IMG/VR virus record: IMGVR_UViG_3300046167_000911 | Location: 1-47,676 of that record | Source: a virus | Direction: 5' to 3' (one strand) | Length of the DNA: 47,676 bases | In this document: positions 33,039 through 40,973 of the stretch, in pieces | Numbering within the stretch: position 1 is the stretch's first letter | Layout of the letters: every line of letters begins with the position of its first letter | Made by a program: the position numbers and the translations under genes | The notes under the pieces: generated by a model | What the model saw: the letters and a program-made list of their open reading frames with translations, nothing else | What the model was told of the DNA's origin: nothing | Database searches by the model: none

Positions 33039-34801
33039 ATGTATAAAAAAGCATATACTGGTAATAAATTAAAACATTTAGGTCCTAATTGGGTTGAAAT
33101 TCACCTTTGGGATGATAAAGACGATTACAAAGTAGTACCTTACAACAACATAGCATACCAGGAATGTAGTGAAGAAGAATCTTCACATAAAGGGTTAAAT
33201 GGAGAATTTTTAAAACCTATATCAAAATGGTTTTTTTCAAAAAACCCTGATTATAGTGCTAAAAATACTCCTAATCTTCATTTCCACGATATGAAACCCC
33301 ATCAAAAATTTTTGGTTGAAAAATATGGAATCAATGATGAACCTTCTACGGGTCATAGGGAAGTATTTTTTGATATTGAGTGTGAAATAGGAGGTGCTTT
33401 AACTGAAGAATATATTGAAGATGCACCAATGCCTATAACTTCTATTGCTTGGTGGGATAAACAAAAAGATTATTGGTCTATTCTAATTTTGGATAGAAAA
33501 AGCCAATTATCACATACCAAAACAGGTAAGAATAAAAACAAAGAAATCATACCTTGTTCTACAGAGAATGAATTATTAGCTAAATTTGTGGAAGCAATAA
33601 GAGAAATGAACCCTGACATATTAGTAGGATACAACTCAGATTATTTTGATATACCCTATTTGTACTACAGAATGTGTAGAACAATAGGTAAAGATTGGGC
33701 TGATCATTTATCTCCTATTGGTAAAGTAAATTGTAAAAAGAATAATAAATATTTCTTTAAACAAAACCAATATGTAGATATTGTTGGTATTGAATCTTTA
33801 GATTATATTCGTTTACATAAAAAATATAGTTGGAAAGATGAACCAAGTTGGAAATTAGATGCTATTGGGGAAAAATATGTTGGTATGGGTAAAGTTGAAT
33901 ATGAAGGAAACCTAGATCAACTATTTGAAACAGATATACATAAATTTATACAGTACAATTTTGTAGATGTAGAGATTCTTCAAAAATTAGATGAAAAACT
34001 ACAATATCTTGCTTTAACTAAGAATATATCACATAAAGGAAAACACAATTATAGTGAAGTTTATGCTAATAGTATTTCACAAGATGGAGCAATTTCAGCA
34101 TATTTACTCTCACAAGATATTATACCACCCCCAAAAGAACCTAACCCTCAAAAGAAGGATAGTTACGCAGGTGGATATCTTTTTTGCCCTAAAGCAGGAT
34201 TGTATAAGTATATGTTTGATGAGGATTTAACATCACTGTATCCCTCTATAATAATGTCTATAAACATAGGTAAAGAAACATTCGTGGGTCGTATTGTAGA
34301 TGCTGATGACCGTAATAATAGATTGGGACTTAACGATTTAAAAGCTAAAGACCTTAAGGAATTATTGTTAGTTGAAAATGGAAAACGTCAACAAACTAAT
34401 GTAGAAGTAGGAGAGTTAATAAAAATAATTGAATCTCAAAAATTAGCAGTAGCTGCTAATGGTTCAATGTTTAGAACAGATAAAGAAGCAGTATTGTCTA
34501 CTATTCTAAAAAAATGGTTTAAGGAAAGGGTTGTTTATAAAAACCGTATGAAAAAAGCATATAAAGCTGGAGATAAAGAATTAGGAGAATATAATCCATT
34601 TAATGCAATATACTATGAAGATCCTCTTGAAACTCCCTTTATGGTGCAACCGCTCTCCCTTCTTTTAGATATGGAATGAATTTCCAAACATTAAGTGAAG
34701 CAATCACATTATCAGGCCATAGAATAATACAAGAATCAGCTCTGTGTGCAAATCGTCACATGAATAAAGTTATGAAGGGAACAGTAAAGTTAGACATATA
34801 A
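33039..34801 (+). CDS. 43A: DNA polymerase family B (gp43), N-terminal half; two frameshifts
   Basis: About 586 residues. Proofreading motifs: EVFFDIECE near 108 (Exo I), NPDILVGYNSDYFDIPYL near 200 (Exo II), FVDVEILQKL near 310 (Exo III). Polymerase motif A DEDLTSLYPSII is near 394. Motif B becomes readable only after removing an extra base near 34600 and another near 34635: MQYTMKILLNSLYGATALPS, then RYGMNFQTLSEAITLSG. The frame stops at 34801 after HMNKVMKGTVKLDI, before motif C, which is in a separate gene from 35525. The two products total about 897 residues, matching T4 gp43 (898). Confidence 0.85.
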
Positions 34802-34822
34802 ATCCATGCAAGACAAAAGGTA

Positions 34823-34850
34823 ATGCGTTAAACGCGCGTAAAATGCGCAT
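34823..34850. other. GC-rich palindromes in the polymerase split
   Basis: Within 28 bases are ATGCG, the self-palindromes ACGCGCGT (34832-34839) and ATGCGCAT (34843-34850), all CG-rich in an otherwise AT-rich region. It lies directly after the first polymerase half. Could be a terminator, intron remnant or recombination relic. Confidence 0.4.
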
Positions 34851-34865
34851 AAATTACATAATATT

Positions 34866-35137
34866 ATGACACTAAAAAAACAATCAATTAGAAAAAACCA
34901 AACCATTTTAGCTAACGATAAACCCTATATCCAAGGACGGAATTAATAGCTGAAAGTGAAAACTGGTCTGAGATACAAGAGAATTTCTTTAAAAAAATGA
35001 TTAAACAAGGTGGTACTTTTAATGTTAATAAAGTTAAATATAGAGTAACCATAGCTGATAGAGATGATTTAGATTCAAAAGGAAACAAACCAGTTAATAT
35101 GCCTCTTAGCACCAGGGGAAAGAACATTTTAAATTAA
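34866..35137 (+). CDS. Small hypothetical protein inside the polymerase insertion; frameshifted
   Basis: MTLKKQSIRKNQTILANDKP is broken near 34938. The next frame continues ELIAESENWSEIQENFFKKM, GTFNVNKVKYRVTIADRDDL and MPLSTRGKNILN to a stop at 35137, about 90 residues. No family recognised. It is neither an endonuclease nor an intein by motif. Confidence 0.5.
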
Positions 35138-35141
35138 AAAT

Positions 35142-35525
35142 ATGCAAGTAGAAATATCAAATGGGGAATTATTAGATAAAATCTCAATTTTAGAATTAAA
35201 AATTCTTAGAATTGAAGATGAAGAAAAGTTAATTAATGTTATGACTGAATTTGATGCTCTTAATCCTTTAGTTATAGAATTATTTGAAAAATATGATGGT
35301 CAACTTCAAAACCATTATCTTGAACTAGCTAAAATTAATGGTGAACTTTGGGATATAGAAGATTGGATTAGAGATTGCGAACGTGAGAAGAGATTTGATA
35401 AAGAATTTGTAGAATTGGCTCGTTCTGTGTATATTACTAACGATAAAAGATGTGAAATCAAAAAATTAATTAATTTAGTAACATCATCAGAATTAGTAGA
35501 AGAAAAATCATATAAAAAATATTAA
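35142..35525 (+). CDS. DUF6165-like protein inside the split polymerase
   Basis: 127 residues: MQVEISNGELLDKISILELK, LAKINGELWDIEDWIRDCER, FVELARSVYITNDKRCEIK, LVEEKSYKKY. This strongly resembles the DUF6165 pattern (ISxGELxDKISILxIK...EEKSY), a family I associate with sugar/glycan gene clusters. Function unknown. Its TAA overlaps the ATG of the second polymerase half (TAATG), so that half is likely translated by coupling. Confidence 0.72.
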   Translation: MQVEISNGELLDKISILELKILRIEDEEKLINVMTEFDALNPLVIELFEKYDGQLQNHYLELAKINGELWDIEDWIRDCEREKRFDKEFVELARSVYITNDKRCEIKKLINLVTSSELVEEKSYKKY

Positions 35526-36461
35526 TGAAACATTTAGAAGAAGTTCCTTGGTTTATATGTGACCCCGATGATACAAACTATTGCTCTTACATGGATACAG
35601 ATTCAGTGTATTTAGATGCCCAACCTTTAGCCGAACATCTATATCCTGAATTTAATTCTCTCCCCGAAGATAAAAAAGATGAGCTTATAGAAAATATGGC
35701 TTTAAAATATCAGGATATAATTACGGATTATTATGGCGTTTTATGTAAAGAATGCTTCAATGTTACAGAACATAGACTTGAAATGAAGACAGAAGCAGTT
35801 ATTAGAGCTGCTTATTTCAGAGCAACAAGAAGATATGCTCAGTGGATTACAAAACAAGAGGGTATTTCAAAAGAAACACTAGATATTAAAGGTTTAGAGT
35901 TCATGAAAGCGAATTTTCCCACCTATTTTAGGGGAATTTTTCAATGATATACTTCAACAAGTACTTAAAGGTGAAGAAAGAGATAGTATTTTAGAACAAA
36001 TTAAAGTATTTAAAAAACAAATATTAGATGGTACTATACCGCTAGTTAAACTAGGTAACCCAACAGCAGTAAAAAAACTTGAAAAATATTCTGGAAAAAA
36101 TGCTAGAGCCGGTGAAATGTTTACAGAAATCCTCAAAGGAGCCCCAGCCCCAGTAAGGGCAACTATTCGCTATAATGATTTATTGCGACTATGGCAATTA
36201 GATAAAAAACATAATTTAATAACCATGGCCGATAAGGTTAAATTTATATATTTAAAAGATAACCCTTATAAAATAGAAGCACTAGCATTCCAACCCCATG
36301 ATATACCTGAAAAGATAAATGATTTTTTAGAAAGATATGCGGATAGACAAAAAGTATTTGATACTATATTATTAAATAAACTAACTGGGTTTTTCTCTGA
36401 TCTTTCTTGGAAGCTTGATTTGAACCCTTATGTAAATGCTTTATCTTCCTTTGAGATATAA
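35525..36461 (+). CDS. 43B: DNA polymerase family B (gp43), C-terminal half; one frameshift
   Basis: About 311 residues once an extra T near 35920 is removed (KANFP to PILGEFFNDI). It starts MKHLEEVPWFICDPDDTNYC and carries motif C YMDTDSVYLD within the first 35 residues, then the thumb (ECFNVTEHRLEMKTEAVIRA, RRYAQWITKQEG, DIKGLEFMKANFP). It ends LNPYVNALSSFEI, near the clamp-binding tail position. It complements 33039-34801: half A has exonuclease, motif A and motif B, while half B has motif C and the thumb. Both are needed for catalysis, so the halves must assemble. Confidence 0.85.
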
Positions 36462-36478
36462 AATAAATTTCGTATATT
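36450..36478 (+). promoter_or_regulatory. Promoter before the sliding clamp gene
   Basis: TTTG at 36450-36453 and TTTCG-TATATT with the box at 36473-36478, spacing 19, beginning inside the end of the polymerase gene. Confidence 0.65.
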
Positions 36479-36495
36479 ACAATAAATAAAAACAA

Positions 36496-37218
36496 ATGGT
36501 AAATAAGAGTACACTCACTAGCGTTATTTCAAAATATTATTTAAATGGATTAAATAATCAAGTAAAATGGCGTATTAAAGATAATCAACTTACAGTTTAT
36601 GCAGGTGATAATGGTAGAGTATGTAAAGTAGTACATAATAACTTTAACCTTGAAGATGCTGAGTTAGGTATATTTGATACTCATAAACTTAGTAAATTAC
36701 TTTCTATTACTAATGGTGAACTAAGCATTTCACTTGAAAAAATAAAAGCAGTTTATACTAAAATGCATATTGCTGATTTAAATTTTGATTTAACTTATTC
36801 TTTGGCTGATATCTTAATTTTAGGTAAAAATACTTATTATGAAGATCCTGATGAATGTGAAATACAAATAGATTTAACACGTGAAGATATTAGTCACTTA
36901 ATTAAAGCAAAAAGTGCTTTAGCTGATGTAAATAATATGTTAATTACTTCTACCACAGATTTTGATGGAGTAAATGTATGTGAAATTATATTTGGTGATA
37001 ATACAGGATTTTCAAATAAAATTACTTACCAACTTCGAGGAAATATTACTAAGGGAGATATCCAAATCCCATTCGATTCAGATATATTTAAAGACATATT
37101 AAGTGCTAATAAAGATATGGAAAGTGGTACATTAAAAATTTCAGAAGTAGGTATGTTAAAACTAAATTTTGTAACTGAAGAAACAGAAAGTGAGTATTTC
37201 ATTGCGAGAAACGAATAA
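36496..37218 (+). CDS. 45: Sliding clamp (gp45-like)
   Basis: 240 residues, close to T4 gp45 (228). It starts with NKSTLTSVISKYYLNG and has the alternating strand pattern and NGELSISLEKIKAVYTKM expected for the trimeric clamp, with DSDIFKDILSANKDMESGTL and FVTEETESEYFIARNE at the end. It follows the polymerase gene and precedes the loader genes, as in T4-like phages. Identification is from context plus pattern; clamps diverge a lot. Confidence 0.78.
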   Translation: MVNKSTLTSVISKYYLNGLNNQVKWRIKDNQLTVYAGDNGRVCKVVHNNFNLEDAELGIFDTHKLSKLLSITNGELSISLEKIKAVYTKMHIADLNFDLTYSLADILILGKNTYYEDPDECEIQIDLTREDISHLIKAKSALADVNNMLITSTTDFDGVNVCEIIFGDNTGFSNKITYQLRGNITKGDIQIPFDSDIFKDILSANKDMESGTLKISEVGMLKLNFVTEETESEYFIARNE

Positions 37219-37223
37219 ACCAT

Positions 37224-37234
37224 ATATGTATAAT
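37224..37234 (+). promoter_or_regulatory. Putative late promoter, ATATGTATAAT class
   Basis: ATATGTATAATAGAAC from 37224, just after the clamp gene and about 85-95 nt before hsp20. Confidence 0.6.
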
Positions 37235-37254
37235 AGAACATAAAATGTGATTTT

Positions 37255-37265
37255 TAGGACACGCT
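37255..37265. repeat. Inverted repeat, left arm, flanking hsp20
   Basis: TAGGACACGCT, the perfect reverse complement of AGCGTGTCCTA at 37752-37762. The pair brackets the hsp20 gene. Confidence 0.6.
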
Positions 37266-37289
37266 GTTATGTTTAAATTAAAATAAATC

Positions 37290-37304
37290 GAGAGCTTCGG
37301 CCTC
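37290..37304 (+). promoter_or_regulatory. UUCG-tetraloop hairpin in the hsp20 leader
   Basis: GAGAGCTTCGGCCTC folds with a C(UUCG)G tetraloop, two G-C pairs, a bulged A and three further pairs. It sits 17-31 nt before the hsp20 ATG, where folding would affect ribosome access. Confidence 0.5.
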
Positions 37305-37319
37305 ACAAAACTAAATGAT

Positions 37320-37736
37320 ATGAGTACATTATTCAATGAACGTACACCGTTCGACCTATTATTCCGTAACCTATTCAAGGCAGACGGCGCTTTTCAACCA
37401 ACCACGTTTGAAAACAAACAACCACATCCATTAGATATTTTTTATGACGAAGAAGGACTTCATTTTGAAGTTGCCTGTACTGGTCTAACTAAAAAAGATA
37501 TTCAACTAGAAATTGATGGAGATCTTTTAAAGATTATATATGATAAACCAACTGAAGAAGAAGATTACAGCGGTTATATCTATAAAGGATTAGCTAAACG
37601 ATCTTTTAACTTAGGTTATAAAGTAGCAGCTAAATTCGAACTTGAGAAATTAGAAGCAGAAATGAAAGATGGTTTACTTCATTTATTTATTCCAATTGCG
37701 GAATCTAAAAAACCAAAATCTATTAAAATAAAATAA
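37320..37736 (+). CDS. hsp20: Small heat-shock protein Hsp20
   Basis: 138 residues: alpha-crystallin domain at about 38-138 (PLDIFYDEEGLHFEVACTGL, KKDIQLEIDGDLLKIIYDKP, GYIYKGLAKRSFNLGYKV, AEMKDGLLHLFIP). ATP-independent holdase. Hsp20 genes are frequent in marine T4-like phages. Here it stands beside groES/groEL, giving the phage a three-member chaperone set. Upstream are a late-type promoter and a hairpin. Confidence 0.88.
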   Translation: MSTLFNERTPFDLLFRNLFKADGAFQPTTFENKQPHPLDIFYDEEGLHFEVACTGLTKKDIQLEIDGDLLKIIYDKPTEEEDYSGYIYKGLAKRSFNLGYKVAAKFELEKLEAEMKDGLLHLFIPIAESKKPKSIKIK

Positions 37737-37751
37737 AAGTTTTATTAAAAA

Positions 37752-37762
37752 AGCGTGTCCTA
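37752..37762. repeat. Inverted repeat, right arm, flanking hsp20
   Basis: AGCGTGTCCTA, complementary to 37255-37265. It overlaps the upstream half of the next promoter. Confidence 0.6.
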
Positions 37763-37783
37763 GCGCATTTTATTTCGTATATT
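37755..37783 (+). promoter_or_regulatory. Promoter with weak -33, strong TTTCG-TATATT
   Basis: TATATTCACG with the box at 37778-37783, preceded by TTTCG. The 4-mer 19 bases upstream is GTGT (37755-37758), not TTGG, and lies in the inverted repeat. Confidence 0.5.
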
Positions 37784-37807
37784 CACGTCTAAATAAATAA
37801 GTTATAA

Positions 37808-38125
37808 ATGACAACAAAAAGAAAATCTATTCAGATTATTACCGACCCTTTGCTAGACCCATTCTTTATTACTAAAGATGAATACAGTTATACTGTAAAA
37901 CAGAATGTAACCTCAGATTCAACCCATTTTAGATCTAAGGGGAATGCTAAAACCTACGAAAAATCCCTATATTACTTTACACGTTTTGACCAAGCATTAA
38001 ATAAAATTTCTGATTTAAAATCAGATATGGAAAGCTTCAATAGTTTAGAAGAATATATTAACAATTATACAAAAATAAGTACTAACATTAAAAATTACAC
38101 AGATGGAATTAGAAGCATTGTTTGA
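37808..38125 (+). CDS. Hypothetical protein before groES
   Basis: 105 residues: RKSIQIITDPLLDPFFITKDE, HFRSKGNAKTYEKSLYYFTRF, DMESFNSLEEYINNYTKI. Basic with a helical end. It overlaps groES by 23 bases, so they are translationally linked. No family recognised. Confidence 0.55.
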   Translation: MTTKRKSIQIITDPLLDPFFITKDEYSYTVKQNVTSDSTHFRSKGNAKTYEKSLYYFTRFDQALNKISDLKSDMESFNSLEEYINNYTKISTNIKNYTDGIRSIV

Positions 38126-38414
38126 TGCAGTTATTGTAAAACCAATAGAAGTAGAAGAAACTACTTATGGAAACATTATTGTCCCAGATTTAGGAAAAGA
38201 AAAAAATGAAACTGGACAAGTTGTTGCTGTTGGTCCTGGAAAGCCTACTATTACAGGAGAATTTATTCCTACTAATTTAAAAGTAGGTGATAAAGTAATT
38301 TTACCTACCATGGGATTCACAAAGTTACCATATAATGGAGAAGAATATTACGTTGGACCAGAGAACCAGATATTAGCAAAAATTAATCAAAAAGATATAA
38401 AAGAAAATGAGTAA
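38103..38414 (+). CDS. groES: GroES-like co-chaperonin
   Basis: 103 residues: MELEALFDAVIVKPIEVEET, TYGNIIVPDLGKEKNETGQV, VAVGPGKP, GDKVILPTMGFTKLPYNGEEYYVG and ILAKI show the GroES order of strands. The mobile-loop region (residues 20-35) has Ile-Ile-Val-Pro, like bacterial GroES IVLP. The stop overlaps the groEL start by 8 bases, so both are made in step. Confidence 0.85.
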   Translation: MELEALFDAVIVKPIEVEETTYGNIIVPDLGKEKNETGQVVAVGPGKPTITGEFIPTNLKVGDKVILPTMGFTKLPYNGEEYYVGPENQILAKINQKDIKENE

Positions 38415-40026
38415 ACAAGTTACACTAGGTTCAAAAGCAAGAACCAATCTAGTTAAAGGAATTGACACTTTAGCTGATGCCGTAGTATCAACATTAGGAC
38501 CAAATGGAAGAAATGTAGTAATTACTAATAATGGAGCTCCACAATCTACTAAAGATGGAGTTACAGTTGCAAAATCAATATCACTTTCAGATCCTGAACA
38601 AGAATTAGGGGTACAGTTAGTAAAACAAGCCGCAATAAAAACAGCTGAAAAAGCAGGGGATGGTACAACCACATCTACTTTATTAGCTCGTGAAATGATT
38701 AAAGCAGGTTTAAATGCTTTAAATAATAGTGAAAATGCAGTACAAATTAAAAGAGATATTGATTTAACAGTTAAACAAGTAGTAGATAACCTTAGAAATA
38801 ACATATCAGAAGATATTTCAGGGGAAGAACAATTAGAACAAATTGCCTCTATCTCAGCAAATAATGATCCTGAAACTGGAAAATTAATTGCTACTGCAAT
38901 AGATAAAGTAGGACTAGAAGGAGTAGTCCATATTGAAGAATCTCGTACTGGAGAAACTTATTTAGAAACTGTTGAAGGGTTACAATTTGATAGAGGTTAT
39001 AAATCACCTTATTTTGTTACTAATAATAGTAATATGACTTCTACCTTAGATAATCCCCTTATTCTTATTGCAGACCAAAAATTAACTCAAGTAAAAGAGT
39101 TATTACCTGTATTAGAAGCAGTAGGAGCCCAAGCTCGATCTTTATTAATCATTGCAGAAGATATTGATAATGAAGCTTTAGCTACCCTTATTGTAAATAA
39201 AATGAGAGGTACATTAAATGTATGTGCTGTCAAAGCCCCAGATTTTGGAGACAGACGTAAATTAGTTTTAGAAGATATTGCTATCACAACAGGTGGTGTT
39301 GTATTTGATAAACAAAAAGGAATGAAACTTGATAAATTTTCTTGGGAATGGTTTGGAGAAGCTCGTACTGTAACAGTAGAAAAAGAACAAACTACAATCG
39401 TAGATGGAAAAGGAACTGTAGAATCAATTGAAGCACGTATTGAAGAATTACAACAACAAATCAATAAAGCTGCAACCCCTTTCGAAATCGAAAAACTTCA
39501 AGAAAGACTTGCGAAATTCACAGGAGGAGTAGCAATTATTCATGTAGGTGGAAATACTGAAACTGAAATGAAAGAAAAGAAAGACAGAGTTGATGATGCA
39601 TTACATGCAACCAAAGCAGCTATTGAAGAAGGAATAGTACCAGGGGGAGGAACAGCATTATTATATGCATCTTCAGGTATAGAAGCTAAAACAACAGGAG
39701 CTATAATTGTAAAACATGCTTGTGCTAAACCATTTAACCAAATTTTAGTTAATGCTGGTTATGATGCCGTTAAAGGACAAATTTTAGCAGATACTTTAAT
39801 TAACTCAGGTAATGATACTTGGGCCGGATATAATATTAAAACTGATGAAACAGTTAATATGAAAGAAGCTGGGATTATTGATCCAACTAAAGTAGCTAGA
39901 ACAGCATTACAAAATGCAGCATCAGTTGCAGGTACTGTATTACTTACAGAATGTACTATAGTAGATGAACCTAATGATGATAAACAACAACCACAAATAG
40001 ACCCAATGATGGGTATGGGAATGTAA
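38407..40026 (+). CDS. groEL: GroEL-like chaperonin
   Basis: 539 residues, full length (host GroEL about 545). LGPNGRNVVITNNG near residue 30, KDGVTVAKSISLSDPEQELG near 50, AEKAGDGTTTSTLLAREM near 80 (ATP site Asp), GVVHIEESRTGETYLE, the apical domain, and EEGIVPGGGTALLYA near 405 are canonical. The end MMGMGM matches the Gly-Met tail. Complete phage groEL with groES is uncommon. It would supply a folding cage tuned to phage proteins during late infection. Confidence 0.93.
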   Translation: MSKQVTLGSKARTNLVKGIDTLADAVVSTLGPNGRNVVITNNGAPQSTKDGVTVAKSISLSDPEQELGVQLVKQAAIKTAEKAGDGTTTSTLLAREMIKAGLNALNNSENAVQIKRDIDLTVKQVVDNLRNNISEDISGEEQLEQIASISANNDPETGKLIATAIDKVGLEGVVHIEESRTGETYLETVEGLQFDRGYKSPYFVTNNSNMTSTLDNPLILIADQKLTQVKELLPVLEAVGAQARSLLIIAEDIDNEALATLIVNKMRGTLNVCAVKAPDFGDRRKLVLEDIAITTGGVVFDKQKGMKLDKFSWEWFGEARTVTVEKEQTTIVDGKGTVESIEARIEELQQQINKAATPFEIEKLQERLAKFTGGVAIIHVGGNTETEMKEKKDRVDDALHATKAAIEEGIVPGGGTALLYASSGIEAKTTGAIIVKHACAKPFNQILVNAGYDAVKGQILADTLINSGNDTWAGYNIKTDETVNMKEAGIIDPTKVARTALQNAASVAGTVLLTECTIVDEPNDDKQQPQIDPMMGMGM

Positions 40027-40050
40027 AATAATAAATAAACAATTTAAAAA

Positions 40051-40431
40051 ATGAAAAAACTATTAGTAATGTTAGCATTGGTGCTTGGAGTATCAACTAA
40101 CGCTCAAACAAAATCTTATTCACTTAAGTATAACACTTTTATTAAAACCACTAAAAACCCTAAATCTACACTTAGAAAGGAAAATGTAAACCTTCATGTT
40201 ATTTTTAGTGGAGATGAAAAAGGTGATGTTATTTTATTTTTCAATGAGTATAAAGTAGAAAGATATAAAAAAACTAACCAAATCCAAGAAGGAGTTAATA
40301 AACAAGGTAAATCTTTTAGATGGATAGCAACTGTAAGAGAAGATGGTGTACCCGCTTTATTACAACTTTTTGATAATAATGTATTACGAATCCACTATAG
40401 AGGTTATAATATAGAATACGGTTTAGAATAA
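40051..40431 (+). CDS. Small exported protein
   Basis: 126 residues with a signal peptide (MKKLLVMLALVLGVSTNAQ). The mature part is beta-rich and basic (SYSLKYNTFIKTTKNPKS, LHVIFSGDEKGDVILFFNEY, VLRIHYRGYNIEYGLE). It follows groEL by 24 bases. Probably periplasmic or surface-exposed. No family recognised. Confidence 0.6.
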   Translation: MKKLLVMLALVLGVSTNAQTKSYSLKYNTFIKTTKNPKSTLRKENVNLHVIFSGDEKGDVILFFNEYKVERYKKTNQIQEGVNKQGKSFRWIATVREDGVPALLQLFDNNVLRIHYRGYNIEYGLE

Positions 40432-40450
40432 TAATCAATAAATAAAAACA

Positions 40451-40618
40451 ATGAACAAACAAGAAATTTTTGAAATTATTGAAGAAAACTTCAATATTTT
40501 AGCAGCAGAACATGTAGGAACTACAAAAGCAAGTCAAGCACGAGCTAGAAAAGCAGCACAAGCTATTAAAAGGGTAATTACAGATTATAAAAAAGCATCT
40601 GTAGCAGAATCTAAATAA
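40451..40618 (+). CDS. Histone H1-like (Hc1-type) small DNA-binding protein
   Basis: 55 residues from ATG 40451, running to a stop just before the terminator. MNKQEIFEIIEENFNILAAE, then TTKASQARARKAAQAIKRVI, then YKKASVAESK. The acidic helix plus ARARKA basic helix pattern matches the short histone H1-like proteins of Bacteroidota. Likely binds DNA nonspecifically. Supports the host inference and could compact or protect phage DNA. Confidence 0.7.
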   Translation: MNKQEIFEIIEENFNILAAEHVGTTKASQARARKAAQAIKRVITDYKKASVAESK

Positions 40619-40624
40619 TTTAAT

Positions 40625-40656
40625 TGGGGAAGCTTTTGGTTTCCCCATTTATTTTT
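40625..40656 (+). terminator. Terminator overlapping the next promoter
   Basis: TGGGGAA (40625-40631) pairs perfectly with TTCCCCA (40641-40647) around a 9-base loop, followed by a T-rich tail. The promoter TTGG is in the loop (40636-40639), so termination and initiation share about 40 bases. Confidence 0.8.
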
Positions 40657-40664
40657 CGTATATT
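40636..40664 (+). promoter_or_regulatory. Promoter, TTGG-N19-TATATT class, predicted leaderless
   Basis: TTGGTTTCCC at 40636-40645 and TTCG-TATATT with the box at 40659-40664, spacing 19. The ATG at 40671 is only 6 nt after the box, about where transcription should start. Confidence 0.82.
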
Positions 40665-40670
40665 ATATAC

Positions 40671-40952
40671 ATGGAAGAAACTAATAAAAAAATAGTAGAA
40701 GAAAACGTTCTAATAGCAAGACGTTGCCCACCATCTGATCGTTGGAGACTAGTCGCAAATGAACCTGATGGTCCAATCCATAAATCTCTCACAGACACAC
40801 TTGAAGCATATATGGTTAAAACAGGGTTTAAAGGGAATTATAGATTAGAACCACTACAGAGTAAATTATACGCTATACAAACAGATGAAATAGAGGTAAA
40901 ACCTGAACCTGTTAAAAAGTTTAGCTTGTATGGGGAATTTGGAGAACAATAA
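40671..40952 (+). CDS. Hypothetical protein before the clamp loader
   Basis: 93 residues: EENVLIARRCPPSDRWRLVA, GPIHKSLTDTLEAYMVKTGF, YRLEPLQSKLYAIQTDEIEV. The end carries the next promoter's -33 element. No family recognised. The mRNA is probably leaderless. Confidence 0.6.
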   Translation: MEETNKKIVEENVLIARRCPPSDRWRLVANEPDGPIHKSLTDTLEAYMVKTGFKGNYRLEPLQSKLYAIQTDEIEVKPEPVKKFSLYGEFGEQ

Positions 40953-40967
40953 TAAAAGTCGTATATT
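40939..40967 (+). promoter_or_regulatory. Promoter, TTGG-N19-TATATT class, predicted leaderless
   Basis: TTGG at 40939-40942 and GTCG-TATATT with the box at 40962-40967, spacing 19. The ATG at 40974 is 6 nt further on. Confidence 0.75.
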
Positions 40968-40973
40968 ATAGTT

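Noticed and set aside
34801-35525. Group I intron or intein within DNA polymerase
   Set aside because: No intein splice residues or endonuclease motifs, and no intron core I can recognise. The second half has its own coupled ATG, so two separate genes is the simpler reading.
35585-35620. YMDTDS read as a reverse-transcriptase-like motif
   Set aside because: It is PolB motif C (DTDS) followed by a PolB thumb, not YxDD of reverse transcriptases.
38373-38804. - strand frame opposite the start of groEL
   Set aside because: groEL is certain on the + strand; the antisense frame has no recognisable motif.
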